64,000 nucleotides of DNA from Flavihumibacter fluminis (GTDB lineage Bacteria > Bacteroidota > Bacteroidia > Chitinophagales > Chitinophagaceae). Location: positions 1 to 64,000 of the forward strand of contig NZ_JAKEVY010000005.1 of NCBI RefSeq assembly GCF_021491375.1, read 5' to 3'. Positions 17,324 to 25,998 of this stretch are shown one piece after another (within the stretch, counting starts at the first letter, position 1; each line of letters starts with the position of its first letter). The position numbers were made by a program, and so were the translations under genes. The notes under the pieces were generated by a model. It did no database searches, was not told the DNA's origin, and was given only the letters and a program-made list of their open reading frames with translations.

Positions 17324-17557
17324 ATGGAACTACAGATTACGATATTCGGGCAATTGACAGATATAACAGGGAGCAGCAACATTCGGATACCTGCAGTCAG
17401 CAATACCGATGAACTATTAGCAGCATTGAAGCAACAATACCCTGCATTGGGAACCGCCAAATTTGTAGTGGCAGTGAATAAAAAAATCATCCAGGGAAAT
17501 ACAGCATTAGCAGCAAACAGCAGCATTGCTTTATTACCACCCTTTTCCGGAGGATAA
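17324..17557 (+). CDS. moaD: Molybdopterin synthase small subunit MoaD
   Basis: A 77-residue ubiquitin-like protein ending in PPFSGG, the C-terminal diglycine that is adenylylated by MoeB and converted to a thiocarboxylate. It donates sulfur in molybdopterin synthesis together with MoaE. Length and the GG end are diagnostic in this context. Its stop overlaps the moeB start by one base. Confidence 0.93.
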   Translation: MELQITIFGQLTDITGSSNIRIPAVSNTDELLAALKQQYPALGTAKFVVAVNKKIIQGNTALAANSSIALLPPFSGG

Positions 17558-18666
17558 TGATGCAGCAAACTGGAATTATACAGGAACGTTATCACCGGCA
17601 AGTACTCCTGAAGGAGTTTGGTGAGCAAGGTCAGCAACGATTGGCTGAAGCAAAGGTATTGGTGCTGGGTGCAGGCGGATTGGGTTGTCCGGCTTTGTTG
17701 TACCTGGCAGCAGCCGGAGTTGGCACCCTTGGCATAGTTGATTTTGATACCGTATCAATTAGCAATCTTCACCGGCAGGTGCTGTATGGAACAGAGGATA
17801 TCGGACAGTTAAAAGTGCTGGTGGCAGAGCAAAAATTGAAAGCCATCAATCCGGATATCAACATACTAACCTATCCGGCTAAATTGGATACTGCGCTTTG
17901 TCTCGAACTGTTTGATTCCTATGATATCATCCTGGATGGCACTGATAATTTTGCAACGCGCTATATGGTGAACGATGCCTGTGTATTGTTGCAGAAGCCA
18001 TTGGTCTACGGGGCGGTATCCCGATTCGAGGGACAAGTTGCTGTGTTTGCAACAGATAAAACAGCTGTTAATTATAGGGATCTCTTTCCGCAACCACCTG
18101 TAGAAGGCGAGGTGTTGAATTGTGCGGAAGCGGGTGTATTGGGTGTGTTGCCTGGCATTATTGGCAGCATGCAGGCGAATGAAGTCATCAAGTGGATCAC
18201 GGGAATGGGAGAGGTATTGAAGAATCAGTTGTATACCTACCATGCCTTGTATAACCAACATATGACGGTGGAGTTATCAGTGGTGGAGGAAAACAGGAAA
18301 TGGATGCCGAAGAATGAGCAGGAATTTCTTAGTACGAATTATGAGTGGTTATGTGGTATCGGGGTGGATGCAAAGGAGATTGACAGCAAACAATTGGAAG
18401 CGCTCATAGCGCAGGAAAAACTCCTGGTGATTGATGTAAGAGAGGAAGGTGAGTTGCCTGCAATTACGGGGGTGCAACATCTGAAAATGCCTTTATCCGG
18501 ATTGAAAGAGCAATTGCATACAATAGATGCAGATACCGTTGTATTCATTTGTCAGTCGGGCAAAAGAAGCCTGCAAGCAGCGAACTGGCTGGCGGAAATC
18601 AATACACGGATCAACATATACAGTTTAAAAGGGGGAGTACTCCATTGGAAAACCTACAAGCAGTAG
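17557..18666 (+). CDS. moeB: Molybdopterin-synthase adenylyltransferase MoeB with C-terminal rhodanese domain
   Basis: A 369-residue ThiF/MoeB E1-like enzyme that activates MoaD. The ATP-binding loop GAGGLG is at about residues 38-43, the DNFATRY segment follows near residue 132, and the CAEAG motif near residue 189. A rhodanese domain occupies about residues 288-369, with catalytic cysteine C332 in FICQSGKRS. The fused rhodanese can carry the persulfide that becomes the MoaD thiocarboxylate, as in MOCS3-type proteins. Two adjacent ATGs (17557 and 17560) are possible starts. Confidence 0.92.
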   Translation: MMQQTGIIQERYHRQVLLKEFGEQGQQRLAEAKVLVLGAGGLGCPALLYLAAAGVGTLGIVDFDTVSISNLHRQVLYGTEDIGQLKVLVAEQKLKAINPDINILTYPAKLDTALCLELFDSYDIILDGTDNFATRYMVNDACVLLQKPLVYGAVSRFEGQVAVFATDKTAVNYRDLFPQPPVEGEVLNCAEAGVLGVLPGIIGSMQANEVIKWITGMGEVLKNQLYTYHALYNQHMTVELSVVEENRKWMPKNEQEFLSTNYEWLCGIGVDAKEIDSKQLEALIAQEKLLVIDVREEGELPAITGVQHLKMPLSGLKEQLHTIDADTVVFICQSGKRSLQAANWLAEINTRINIYSLKGGVLHWKTYKQ

Positions 18667-18668
18667 AT

Positions 18669-19112
18669 ATGAAAGAACGTAAACCCAAACAGATCTTTGT
18701 ACAAGGCGCGATTTCGCCGGCCTTTATAGCTGACAGCATACAAAAGCACAGTACGCGTCACGATATTGGAGGTCATAGTATCTTTCTTGGACAGGTGCGG
18801 GCCGATACCATTGAGGAAAAGCCCGTAGCTGCCATTGAGTATACTACTTATGAAGAGATGGCCCTTGAGAAAATGCTGGAGATCCGGGAAGCTATCTTTA
18901 GTAAGTACGACCTGACCTGTATGCATGTGTATCACAGTCTGGGTAAGGTAGCGGCAGGCGAGATCTGTCTCTTTGTATTCACTTCTTCCAAACATCGCAG
19001 AATGGCAATCGATGCCTGTACGGAATTGGTGGAAAAGATCAAGTTTGAGTTACCGGTATGGGGCAAGGAACTATTTGAAGATGAATCTTATCAATGGAAG
19101 GAAAATAAATAA
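18669..19112 (+). CDS. moaE: Molybdopterin synthase catalytic subunit MoaE
   Basis: A 147-residue MoaE, which adds two sulfurs to cyclic pyranopterin monophosphate. Family features are visible: GGHSIFLGQVR near residues 33-43, YEEMA, the HSLGKVAAGE stretch and the VEKIKFELPVWGKE block with the catalytic lysine. I start at ATG 18669, two bases after the moeB stop, because an upstream in-frame ATG at 18549 would lie within moeB and adds non-conserved residues. Confidence 0.94.
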   Translation: MKERKPKQIFVQGAISPAFIADSIQKHSTRHDIGGHSIFLGQVRADTIEEKPVAAIEYTTYEEMALEKMLEIREAIFSKYDLTCMHVYHSLGKVAAGEICLFVFTSSKHRRMAIDACTELVEKIKFELPVWGKELFEDESYQWKENK

Positions 19113-19121
19113 AGTGGAAGC

Positions 19122-20033
19122 ATGGTTAACATAACGCATAAATCAAGTTCACTGCGCCAGGCAATTGCTACGGCGATTTTGAGGGTATCGGGTCAGGCTA
19201 CCATTGATGCCATCTTGCAGAAGAAAGTGCCCAAGGGTGATGTATTTGAGTTCTCGCGGGCTGCTGGCTTACTGGCCATCAAAAAAACCAGTGATGTGAT
19301 CCCTGATTGTCATCCATTGCCCATTGAATATGCGGCTATCACGCATCGGATAGAAGGATTGGATATTATAATTTCAGTAGAGGCGAGGACGATTTACAAA
19401 ACCGGTGTGGAAGTGGAAGCCATGCATGGGGCGTCGGTGGTGGCGTTGACCATGTATGATATGCTGAAGCCAATTGACAAATCCATTGAAATAAGCACCA
19501 TCAAACTGGAAGAGAAAAAAGGCGGCAAGACAGATTTCCGGTATGAGATGCCGGATACGGTGAAGACTGCCATCGTAACCTGTTCCGATGGTGTGGCAAG
19601 TGGCACTTATCCCGATAGAACAGGAGATTTAATTGAAACCAAGCTGGCACAATACAATATTCAGGGCGTCTTACGGGCAGCTGTATACGATGATGTAATA
19701 TCCATCCAGGCCAAGGTGAAAGAGCTGAAGGATGCGGGTGTACGCCTGGCCATCTTCACAGGAGGAACAGGTTTATCTCCCCGCGATGTTACTCCGGATG
19801 CCATTGCACCCCTGCTGGACCGCGAAATTCCTGGTATCATGGAAGCGGCCCGGAATTATGGGCAGCAGCGCATGCCCTATGCCATGCTCTCCAGGGGCGT
19901 GGCAGGCTTTATTGGCGATATGCTGGTACTCACCTTCCCCGGCTCGCCCAGAGGCAGTGAGGAGAGCATAGATGCCTTATTCCCGGCGATATTGCATGTG
20001 TTTAAGGTGACGGAGGGGGTGCGGCATTCCTAA
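19122..20033 (+). CDS. moaCB: Fused MoaC-MoaB bifunctional molybdenum cofactor protein
   Basis: A 303-residue fusion. Residues 1-140 are MoaC, cyclic pyranopterin monophosphate synthase (DCHPLPI and AMHGASVVALTMYDM motifs). Residues about 148-303 are MoaB/MogA, molybdopterin adenylyltransferase (TCSDG, FTGGTGLSPRDVTPDA, FPGSPRGSEE). The two halves join through a KKGG linker. MoaCB fusions are known in Bacteroidota. It is the last gene of the cox/Moco operon. No clear terminator follows before the next palindromic region. Confidence 0.94.
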   Translation: MVNITHKSSSLRQAIATAILRVSGQATIDAILQKKVPKGDVFEFSRAAGLLAIKKTSDVIPDCHPLPIEYAAITHRIEGLDIIISVEARTIYKTGVEVEAMHGASVVALTMYDMLKPIDKSIEISTIKLEEKKGGKTDFRYEMPDTVKTAIVTCSDGVASGTYPDRTGDLIETKLAQYNIQGVLRAAVYDDVISIQAKVKELKDAGVRLAIFTGGTGLSPRDVTPDAIAPLLDREIPGIMEAARNYGQQRMPYAMLSRGVAGFIGDMLVLTFPGSPRGSEESIDALFPAILHVFKVTEGVRHS

Positions 20034-20050
20034 GGAGGAGCTTGAATTAA

Positions 20051-20134
20051 GTAAAGTTAAAACTTGACAATTGAGTGTAGAAAGTAAAATAAAAGCTTTA
20101 CTTTTATACTAATTATGTCAAGTTATTACTTTAC
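20051..20134. promoter_or_regulatory. Large nested palindrome (operator) before the mobile mystery protein pair
   Basis: Two 19-bp arms (20051-20069 and 20116-20134; TGTCAAGTT...ACTTTAC on the right) are complementary at 17 of 19 positions. Nested inside are a perfect 8-bp inverted repeat (AAAGTAAA at 20081-20088 and TTTACTTT at 20097-20104) and a 7-bp hairpin (20089-20095/20101-20107). The outer right arm ends three bases before ATG 20138. This looks like an autoregulatory operator for the XRE protein encoded next. It could also be a recognition site for the mobility of the pair. Confidence 0.75.
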
Positions 20135-20137
20135 GAT

Positions 20138-20596
20138 ATGAGCAAACAATCACTTCAGCTGCAACACTTAAATAGCAAAATGCAGTCGTTTGCTATTTTA
20201 AAACAGGTAGCCATTCCACAGTATGGTTGGGTAAAAGCAATTCGCACTTCGTTGGGCATGTCAATGCAGCAACTGGGTAACAAATTGGGCATTTCCAAAC
20301 AGGGGGTTTTGGATCTAGAGAGGAGGGAAAAAGATGGATCTATAACAATTAAATCCCTGAAGGAAGTAGCAAGGGCATTGGATATGCAATTGGTATATGG
20401 ATTTATTCCAAATGATGGTTCATTAGATTCCTTGATTGAGAAACGGGCAATTGAACTGGCAACCAAAATTGTATTGCGGACAGCAACGACTATGGAGTTA
20501 GAAGATCAGGCTAATTCAAAGGAAAGAATTGAAAAGGCAATTCAGGAGCGTGCCAATGAGATAAAGAAAGAAATACCTAAAATTTTATGGGATTAG
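20138..20596 (+). CDS. Mobile mystery protein A (XRE-family regulator)
   Basis: A 152-residue protein with a helix-turn-helix of the XRE/Cro type at about residues 35-70 (SMQQLGNKLGISKQGVLDLE). It matches the mobile mystery protein A family, small regulators found sporadically in mobile contexts and paired with a Fic-domain partner. The C-terminal half is charged and helical. Its stop overlaps the partner start by 10 bp. Likely role: autorepressor, possibly antitoxin-like. Confidence 0.85.
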   Translation: MSKQSLQLQHLNSKMQSFAILKQVAIPQYGWVKAIRTSLGMSMQQLGNKLGISKQGVLDLERREKDGSITIKSLKEVARALDMQLVYGFIPNDGSLDSLIEKRAIELATKIVLRTATTMELEDQANSKERIEKAIQERANEIKKEIPKILWD

Positions 20597-21183
20597 AGTT
20601 TGACAGTTCGGAAGGCCAAACTCCATTGGATGAGGAGGAACGTGAGGGGTTGTTAATTCCCACTATAAGTACAAGGGGAGAACTGGATGAGTTTGAACAG
20701 CAAAATATAGAACGGGCAGTACAATGGACCCTTGGAAAAAGTTTTAAGCCAGCTACTGTTTTTACAGAACATTTTATAAGGATGATTCATGAACGCATGT
20801 TTGTAGATGTATGGTCCTGGGCTGGAGATTTTAGAAAATCAAACCGGAATATTGGTGTTGACAAATGGCAAATACCTACGGCCTTAAAATCCCTGCTGGA
20901 CGATGCATTGTATTGGCACAAGAATAACATCTATAATCCTGATGAAATAGGAATTCGGTTCAAGCATCGGATTGTAAGTATTCATTGTTTCCCGAATGGA
21001 AATGGAAGGCATAGCCGATTAATGGCTGATATCATCATTGAGAATATCTATAAGCAGCCAGTATTTACGTGGGGGGCTAGTACCTTCTCTGGTAAAACGG
21101 ATGCGAGGGCTGCATACCTGAAAGCTCTTAAAGCGGCAGACAGAGGCGAGTATGAATCATTAATTGCTTTTGCACGATCCTAA
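20587..21183 (+). CDS. Mobile mystery protein B (Fic-domain protein)
   Basis: A 198-residue Fic protein with the core motif H133-CFPNGNGRHS-R144. It matches the Fic consensus HxFx(D/E)GNGRxxR except that Asn replaces the acidic residue that usually coordinates magnesium, a substitution typical of mobile mystery protein B. Fic proteins usually transfer AMP or other phosphate-containing groups to target proteins. Whether this variant is active is unclear. The overlap with the XRE gene suggests a toxin-antitoxin-like module carried by mobile DNA just downstream of the cox operon. Confidence 0.85.
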   Translation: MGLEFDSSEGQTPLDEEEREGLLIPTISTRGELDEFEQQNIERAVQWTLGKSFKPATVFTEHFIRMIHERMFVDVWSWAGDFRKSNRNIGVDKWQIPTALKSLLDDALYWHKNNIYNPDEIGIRFKHRIVSIHCFPNGNGRHSRLMADIIIENIYKQPVFTWGASTFSGKTDARAAYLKALKAADRGEYESLIAFARS

Positions 21184-21243
21184 CTGCTCGCTTAATACCA
21201 CAGCAGGTAAAAGTTTTATTATGTTAATCGGAAGTTTGGGGAA

Positions 21244-21588
21244 ATGAAATATATATTCACAATACTGGCAATACTGATTATACTATTTCTATTTTATGGA
21301 ATATCTACTACAGACAAAAACATTAGAGAGGCTTTTCTAAAATTCGATTCGGCTGAATTCAATGGCAAATTAGAATCTATCGATATTAAATATCACCGTG
21401 ATTGCATTAAGCTTACCGACTCCAATGAAGAGTATGTTTTTTCATCGTATCCTCTATACGATGAGACAAAGAGTTTCGCTGTTCTTGCAAAAAAGGGCGA
21501 TACAATAATTAAAAGGCCCAAATCAGATACCCTCTTATTAATAAAAGAAGGAAAAGGATATTTATTTTTAATCAAGAGAGAACAGTGA
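21244..21588 (+). CDS. Hypothetical membrane-anchored protein, AT-rich
   Basis: A 114-residue protein with one N-terminal hydrophobic segment (about residues 4-20) and a soluble tail rich in Lys/Asp/Ser. It probably folds as a small beta-domain. No family is recognised. Together with the next two genes it forms an AT-rich, co-directional trio behind the mobile mystery pair, with base composition lower in GC than the cox and hem regions. That suggests separate acquisition. Confidence 0.55.
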   Translation: MKYIFTILAILIILFLFYGISTTDKNIREAFLKFDSAEFNGKLESIDIKYHRDCIKLTDSNEEYVFSSYPLYDETKSFAVLAKKGDTIIKRPKSDTLLLIKEGKGYLFLIKREQ

Positions 21589-21615
21589 TCATGTAATATA
21601 ACGCAAGTTAATAAC

Positions 21616-22122
21616 ATGAATAATATTTCTACAAACGGTGAATCAATCCGCATAGAAGCTGGAGTTAGGTATATCATTATTGATGCCATGTATCTAAATG
21701 ATATAAAGGAAAAAGAGTTAGACATCAATAGTGTTGATTACTGGCAGAATGCAAAAGATGATCTATTTCCTTATACTGATTCCCCATTTGCAGTAACCGT
21801 ATTTACGACGGATACCTTGCATGTTAACCAAATAAAAAAAAATGACAATGAAGAATTTGCGGAAGATCCAAGCCTGTTTTCAACAGATACCGGACTAATC
21901 CTTATTTTAAAAGATCAAATTCTTGAAAGTTTTATAAAGATTTATGATTATGAGAAGTTGGTGGATTGTATGGGAGCTGATTTCTTAAATTCAACATATT
22001 TACAAACACTTGTAGGCAATTTTAATTTAACTGATTTTGCAATTGTTATGGCGCCTGGTATTGATACTGGATTTGATTTTGATGGAAGTGGTACTTACTC
22101 AATCGTTCAGAATTCCAAATGA
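21616..22122 (+). CDS. Hypothetical soluble acidic protein, AT-rich
   Basis: A 168-residue acidic protein without signal peptide or membrane segment. It has several beta-like hydrophobic stretches and a C-terminal Gly/Asp segment (FDFDGSGTYS). No family is recognised. It overlaps the following lipoprotein gene by 4 bp (ATGA), implying co-translation. Small acidic protein plus lipoprotein is a pattern also seen in toxin/immunity modules, but no toxin is visible here. Confidence 0.55.
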   Translation: MNNISTNGESIRIEAGVRYIIIDAMYLNDIKEKELDINSVDYWQNAKDDLFPYTDSPFAVTVFTTDTLHVNQIKKNDNEEFAEDPSLFSTDTGLILILKDQILESFIKIYDYEKLVDCMGADFLNSTYLQTLVGNFNLTDFAIVMAPGIDTGFDFDGSGTYSIVQNSK

Positions 22123-22526
22123 AAACTTCAATCCTGCTAATATTATCTTGTTTTCTCTTCATTTTTTCATCGTGTAGAGATGCAGCTGAAGAATACTATT
22201 TTAAACATTCCGAATTACTTGAAAAACTAGCAATTAATATTTCTTCTGATGCTATGATGACTGATTTTTGTTGTAAAAAAGATGGGTGTTTTAATTTGCA
22301 AGAACAGGAGTGGGTACAACTTTTAAAGTTGGAGTGTTTGCGAAAAGATACTCTAGAAGGTACAGTCAATTTTATTTTAGGAAACCAAGAAAAATACCTG
22401 GAAAGTGTAGAGCTTGTTTTTCAGTATAATAATAAATCAGGTGAACCCCAGGAATATCCAAATGCCGGCATTTCTGTTAGGCAGATAGCTGATAGAAGGT
22501 ATATTCGGAAATATCATTTTGATTAG
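22119..22526 (+). CDS. Hypothetical lipoprotein
   Basis: A 135-residue protein with a lipoprotein signal: a hydrophobic N-terminus and lipobox FSSC with the lipidated cysteine at about residue 19. The mature part includes two cysteines in CCKKDGC near residue 51 and an otherwise polar, charged sequence. No family recognised. It is co-translated with the preceding acidic protein. Confidence 0.6.
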   Translation: MKTSILLILSCFLFIFSSCRDAAEEYYFKHSELLEKLAINISSDAMMTDFCCKKDGCFNLQEQEWVQLLKLECLRKDTLEGTVNFILGNQEKYLESVELVFQYNNKSGEPQEYPNAGISVRQIADRRYIRKYHFD

Positions 22527-22632
22527 ATTTAAATTACCCAACTACCTGATCAATTTCATTAATAATTAATTAGGTATGGTTTATATAATTATGTAATTTA
22601 AAACATAATCAACCTCTCTTTAAACCAGGACC

Positions 22633-24174
22633 ATGAAAAAATTGGGTATTCTACTAGGATTAATACTTCTTGCTTTGGCGGCTGTTATTGTATTCAAAAC
22701 CTACACGCATCCTTTTGCTAAATTGTCCGCAGAGCAGCCGGAGCCTTTAAAAGTACCCGTTTCAGAACATAGTGTAAAGAGGTTTGCAACCGGACTTCAA
22801 TACAATACGGTGAGTTATATCGACAGTGCTGAAAATCCATTTCCCGTTTATGATTCTTTCCGATTGTATGTAAGAGAGGCCTATCCAAGGGTCTTTAGTA
22901 ACCTCAAAGATACCCTGATCAATGGTCATCAGTTGCTGTTGGTTTGGAAAGGAAGCAATCCTTCCTTAAAGCCCCTGCTATTTATGAGTCATTATGATGT
23001 GGTGGCACCTGGTGCCCATGAGCACGATGAGGATGCTATCGGTCAGAATATGTTTGATATGTCGGAGGATCCTGCACCATTACCAACGGAAGAATTCAGC
23101 AAATGGAACTATCCTCCTTTTTCTGGTGCGGTTACAGAGGGACGAATTCATGGCCGGGGTGCCATCGATATGAAAGGTGTCGTCTTTGCTTTGCTTGAAT
23201 CCGTTGATACCTTACTGGCCCAGCAATTTGTACCACAGCGGGATATTTATATCGCTCTGGACCCGGATGAGGAAGTGGGCGGATTACGAGGTGCGGCTCA
23301 CCTGGCTACTTATTTAAAAAATCAGGGCATTCGCTTCGAAACCATTTTTGATGAAGGAGGAATTGTTGCAAGTCCGGGTACAGCGGAAGGCATCAATCAG
23401 AACATAGCATTTGTAGGTATTGCGGAGAAAGGGGTGGTAGCCTATCGCATTAAAGTAAAAGGAACAGGTGGACATTCTTCCATGCCTCCTTTGCAAACAG
23501 CTGCAGGAAGGGCTGCTATTATTATGCAGCGACTCGAAAACAACCAGCTTCCTCAACGCATGATTAAACCTACTGCAGATTTTATGAATATTGCCGGTGC
23601 GGGTATGGGCTTTACTGGCCGTATGGCAATCGCCAACCAATGGTTGTTCCAGGGAATGTTATTCAAACAGATGGCTAAAACGCCACAGGCGAATGCACTG
23701 ACCAGGACAACAACCGCGATCACGCAGTTGAAAGGAAGTGATGGCAATAATGTGCTGGCTCCTGTGGTGGAAGTGGTGATCAATTTTAGAATTTTACCAG
23801 GAGAAACTTCCCAGGATGTGTTGGCGCATATCAAAAAAGCATGTGAAGGATTTGAGGTGGAAATTGATGCACCAAGGATACCGGTTGAGCCATCGAACGT
23901 ATCACCTACAGACGGAAGAGGGTATGATATAATACAGGATGCTGTGGGACAGTTATATCCCGGAACACTCGTGACACCTTATCTCACCATTGGAGCAACG
24001 GATTGTAAACACATGGGCGAGCTGAGTGATCGCATCTATCGGTTTATGCCGGTATTGCTGAATCCATTTGAACAGCGCAGCATTCACAATTTCAATGAAT
24101 ACATGAGCATTGATAATTATGGCCGGATGATATCTTATTACAGTTATTTAATGCAGCAGTTTGATAAGAAGTGA
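22633..24174 (+). CDS. M20-family zinc peptidase (carboxypeptidase S/PM20D1-like)
   Basis: A 513-residue M20 dipeptidase-like enzyme with an N-terminal membrane anchor or signal (residues about 5-22). Metal-site motifs are intact: SHYDVV (His ligand), AIDMKG (bridging Asp) and DEEVGG (catalytic Glu and ligand Glu). Later His residues sit in the GGHSSMPP segment and near IHNFNEYMS. The overall length and the large lid domain resemble carboxypeptidase S and PM20D1, which hydrolyse or condense small peptides or N-acyl amino acids. The exact substrate is unknown. Only 3 bp separate it from the next gene. Confidence 0.85.
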   Translation: MKKLGILLGLILLALAAVIVFKTYTHPFAKLSAEQPEPLKVPVSEHSVKRFATGLQYNTVSYIDSAENPFPVYDSFRLYVREAYPRVFSNLKDTLINGHQLLLVWKGSNPSLKPLLFMSHYDVVAPGAHEHDEDAIGQNMFDMSEDPAPLPTEEFSKWNYPPFSGAVTEGRIHGRGAIDMKGVVFALLESVDTLLAQQFVPQRDIYIALDPDEEVGGLRGAAHLATYLKNQGIRFETIFDEGGIVASPGTAEGINQNIAFVGIAEKGVVAYRIKVKGTGGHSSMPPLQTAAGRAAIIMQRLENNQLPQRMIKPTADFMNIAGAGMGFTGRMAIANQWLFQGMLFKQMAKTPQANALTRTTTAITQLKGSDGNNVLAPVVEVVINFRILPGETSQDVLAHIKKACEGFEVEIDAPRIPVEPSNVSPTDGRGYDIIQDAVGQLYPGTLVTPYLTIGATDCKHMGELSDRIYRFMPVLLNPFEQRSIHNFNEYMSIDNYGRMISYYSYLMQQFDKK

Positions 24175-24177
24175 AAA

Positions 24178-24693
24178 ATGGCCAGATCAAAAAAGATAGT
24201 AGAAGGTAGTTGTTTTAAATTGCGATGTACAACATCTCAACGAATTTATGTTGCACGTGAAATGAAGTTTGGGGTAACTAGTTTCTATTATTTTCCGCAA
24301 GTACAAGAGGATACTGAGTTAGATGCATTAATTCCTGATGCAACACCAATCTATTCCAATTTTGTACACAAAGATGTATATAAGGAAATGGAGTTTTTGA
24401 AAGTGATTCAGCTTTCAAAAGATGAAGAATCTTTTACTCCGAAATTTTTCAGACAGGATTTTACCAATATTGAAAAATGCTATTTGATCATTGCAGGACA
24501 GTTGGAGCCAATTCCATGCAAGCCGGAGGATTGTATTGGATTGGAAAGAGCAACGATTCACGAATCAATAGACAGCATTTGTGAGAAACTGGAATTCTTC
24601 GTCACGGGAAAAAAGCAAAAATTACACGAGCTCTACAGACTTAGAATTCCCGGTATAGATGAACCATTTGATTTTTCGAAAAAGTTACTCTAA
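24178..24693 (+). CDS. Hypothetical protein, possibly immunity-protein-like
   Basis: A 171-residue soluble protein. The N-terminal stretch GSCFKLRC...RIYVAREM resembles the start of Imm26-type immunity proteins (a small beta barrel), but the match is weak and judged by eye. No signal peptide. It lies 3 bp downstream of the M20 peptidase, so it is probably co-transcribed. It ends 4 bp before the oppositely oriented hemL stop, with no obvious terminator between the convergent genes. Confidence 0.5.
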   Translation: MARSKKIVEGSCFKLRCTTSQRIYVAREMKFGVTSFYYFPQVQEDTELDALIPDATPIYSNFVHKDVYKEMEFLKVIQLSKDEESFTPKFFRQDFTNIEKCYLIIAGQLEPIPCKPEDCIGLERATIHESIDSICEKLEFFVTGKKQKLHELYRLRIPGIDEPFDFSKKLL

Positions 24694-24696
24694 TCC

Positions 24697-25986
24697 TTAA
24701 AGTTCTGCCATGCATTCTCCTGTCGCCTGAATCGTTTTATCCAGATCTTCCTTAGTCAGCGCATTGTTCAGGAACCAACTTTCAAATGCTGAGGGTGGCA
24801 GGTAAATGCCGCGGTTTAGCATGGCATGAAAGTATTTCGCGAAGCGTGCATTGTTGGCTGCACCGGCACTGGCGAAATCGGTAATTGCCTGTTCGCTGAA
24901 ATGGATGCTGATCATACTGCCCAACTGGTTGATCACATAGGGCTGTCCCCAGGCTGCCAGCACTTCATCCAGCCCTTTCTTCAGGTACAGCGTTTTTTCT
25001 TCCAGTTCTTTATAAATGCCGGGATTTGATTTCAATTCTGATAAGAGGGTATAACCTGCAATCATCGCGATGGGATTGCCACTCAGGGTGCCTGCCTGGT
25101 AAACAGAACCCAGTGGTGCCACTACCTGCATGATTTCTTTTTTGCCTCCGAATGCTCCTACCGGCATACCAGCACCGATTACTTTACCATAGGTTACGAG
25201 GTCGGCATCCACCTTCAGCAATTCCTGTGCACCACCAGGCGCCAGTCGAAATCCGGTCATCACTTCATCAAAGATTAAGAGGATTCCTTCCTGGTCACAT
25301 ATGGAACGTAGTCCTTCCAGGAAGCCCGGAGCTGGCAGGATACAGCCCATATTACCGGCTACCGGCTCTACTATGATGGCTGCAATCTCACCTTTATGAC
25401 TAGCCGCTAATTGCTGCACCGCCTCCAGGTCATTATAGGCACAGGTCAATGTATCTGCGCTTACTCCCGCTGTTACCCCTGGTACAGATTGGATATTGAA
25501 GGTTGCCACTCCACTTCCGGCTTTTACCAGGAAAGAATCCGCATGCCCGTGATAACAGCCTTCAAATTTGATGATCTTGTTCCGGCTCGTATAGCCCCGC
25601 GCCACGCGAATGGCACTCATACAGGCTTCGGTTCCACTACTCACCATGCGGATCAGATCCACATTGGGTGCCATGGATTTGATCAGCTCTGCCATTTTGA
25701 TCTCCAACTCTGTCGGCGCACCATAGGAAGTTGAATAGGCTGCATATTCCTGGATGGCTTTCACCACCGGCCCATATGCATGTCCCAATATCATGGGTCC
25801 CCAGGAAGCGATATAATCGATGTACTGATTCCCGTCCACATCATATAGATAAGCGCCTTTTGCTTTCTGCATGAAGATGGGGGTACCTCCTACGCTTTTG
25901 AATGCTCGTACGGGAGAGTTGACACCCCCTGGAATGGATTCCTGGGCCTTTGAGAAAAGTGCTTTGCTGACAGATATGTTGTTCAT
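24697..25986 (-). CDS. hemL: Glutamate-1-semialdehyde 2,1-aminomutase HemL
   Basis: A PLP enzyme making 5-aminolevulinate from glutamate-1-semialdehyde, second step of the C5 haem pathway. 429 residues is standard. The PLP lysine is K268 in [12 protein letters not shown]240-E241 is in the FDEVMTGFR motif, and SSGTEA binds phosphate. It is the last gene of the minus-strand hem operon, separated by 12 bp from the YciI-like gene. Confidence 0.96.
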   Translation of the reverse strand: MNNISVSKALFSKAQESIPGGVNSPVRAFKSVGGTPIFMQKAKGAYLYDVDGNQYIDYIASWGPMILGHAYGPVVKAIQEYAAYSTSYGAPTELEIKMAELIKSMAPNVDLIRMVSSGTEACMSAIRVARGYTSRNKIIKFEGCYHGHADSFLVKAGSGVATFNIQSVPGVTAGVSADTLTCAYNDLEAVQQLAASHKGEIAAIIVEPVAGNMGCILPAPGFLEGLRSICDQEGILLIFDEVMTGFRLAPGGAQELLKVDADLVTYGKVIGAGMPVGAFGGKKEIMQVVAPLGSVYQAGTLSGNPIAMIAGYTLLSELKSNPGIYKELEEKTLYLKKGLDEVLAAWGQPYVINQLGSMISIHFSEQAITDFASAGAANNARFAKYFHAMLNRGIYLPPSAFESWFLNNALTKEDLDKTIQATGECMAEL

Positions 25987-25998
25987 GCTGCTGAAATA

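Noticed and set aside
20051-20134. Terminator of the cox/Moco operon
   Set aside because: The arms are AT-rich and far apart with no T run at a stem base, and the right arm touches the XRE start codon, so operator is the better reading.
20587-21183. Fully canonical AMP-transferring Fic toxin
   Set aside because: The motif has Asn where D/E normally coordinates magnesium, as is usual for mobile mystery protein B, so enzymatic activity is not assumed.
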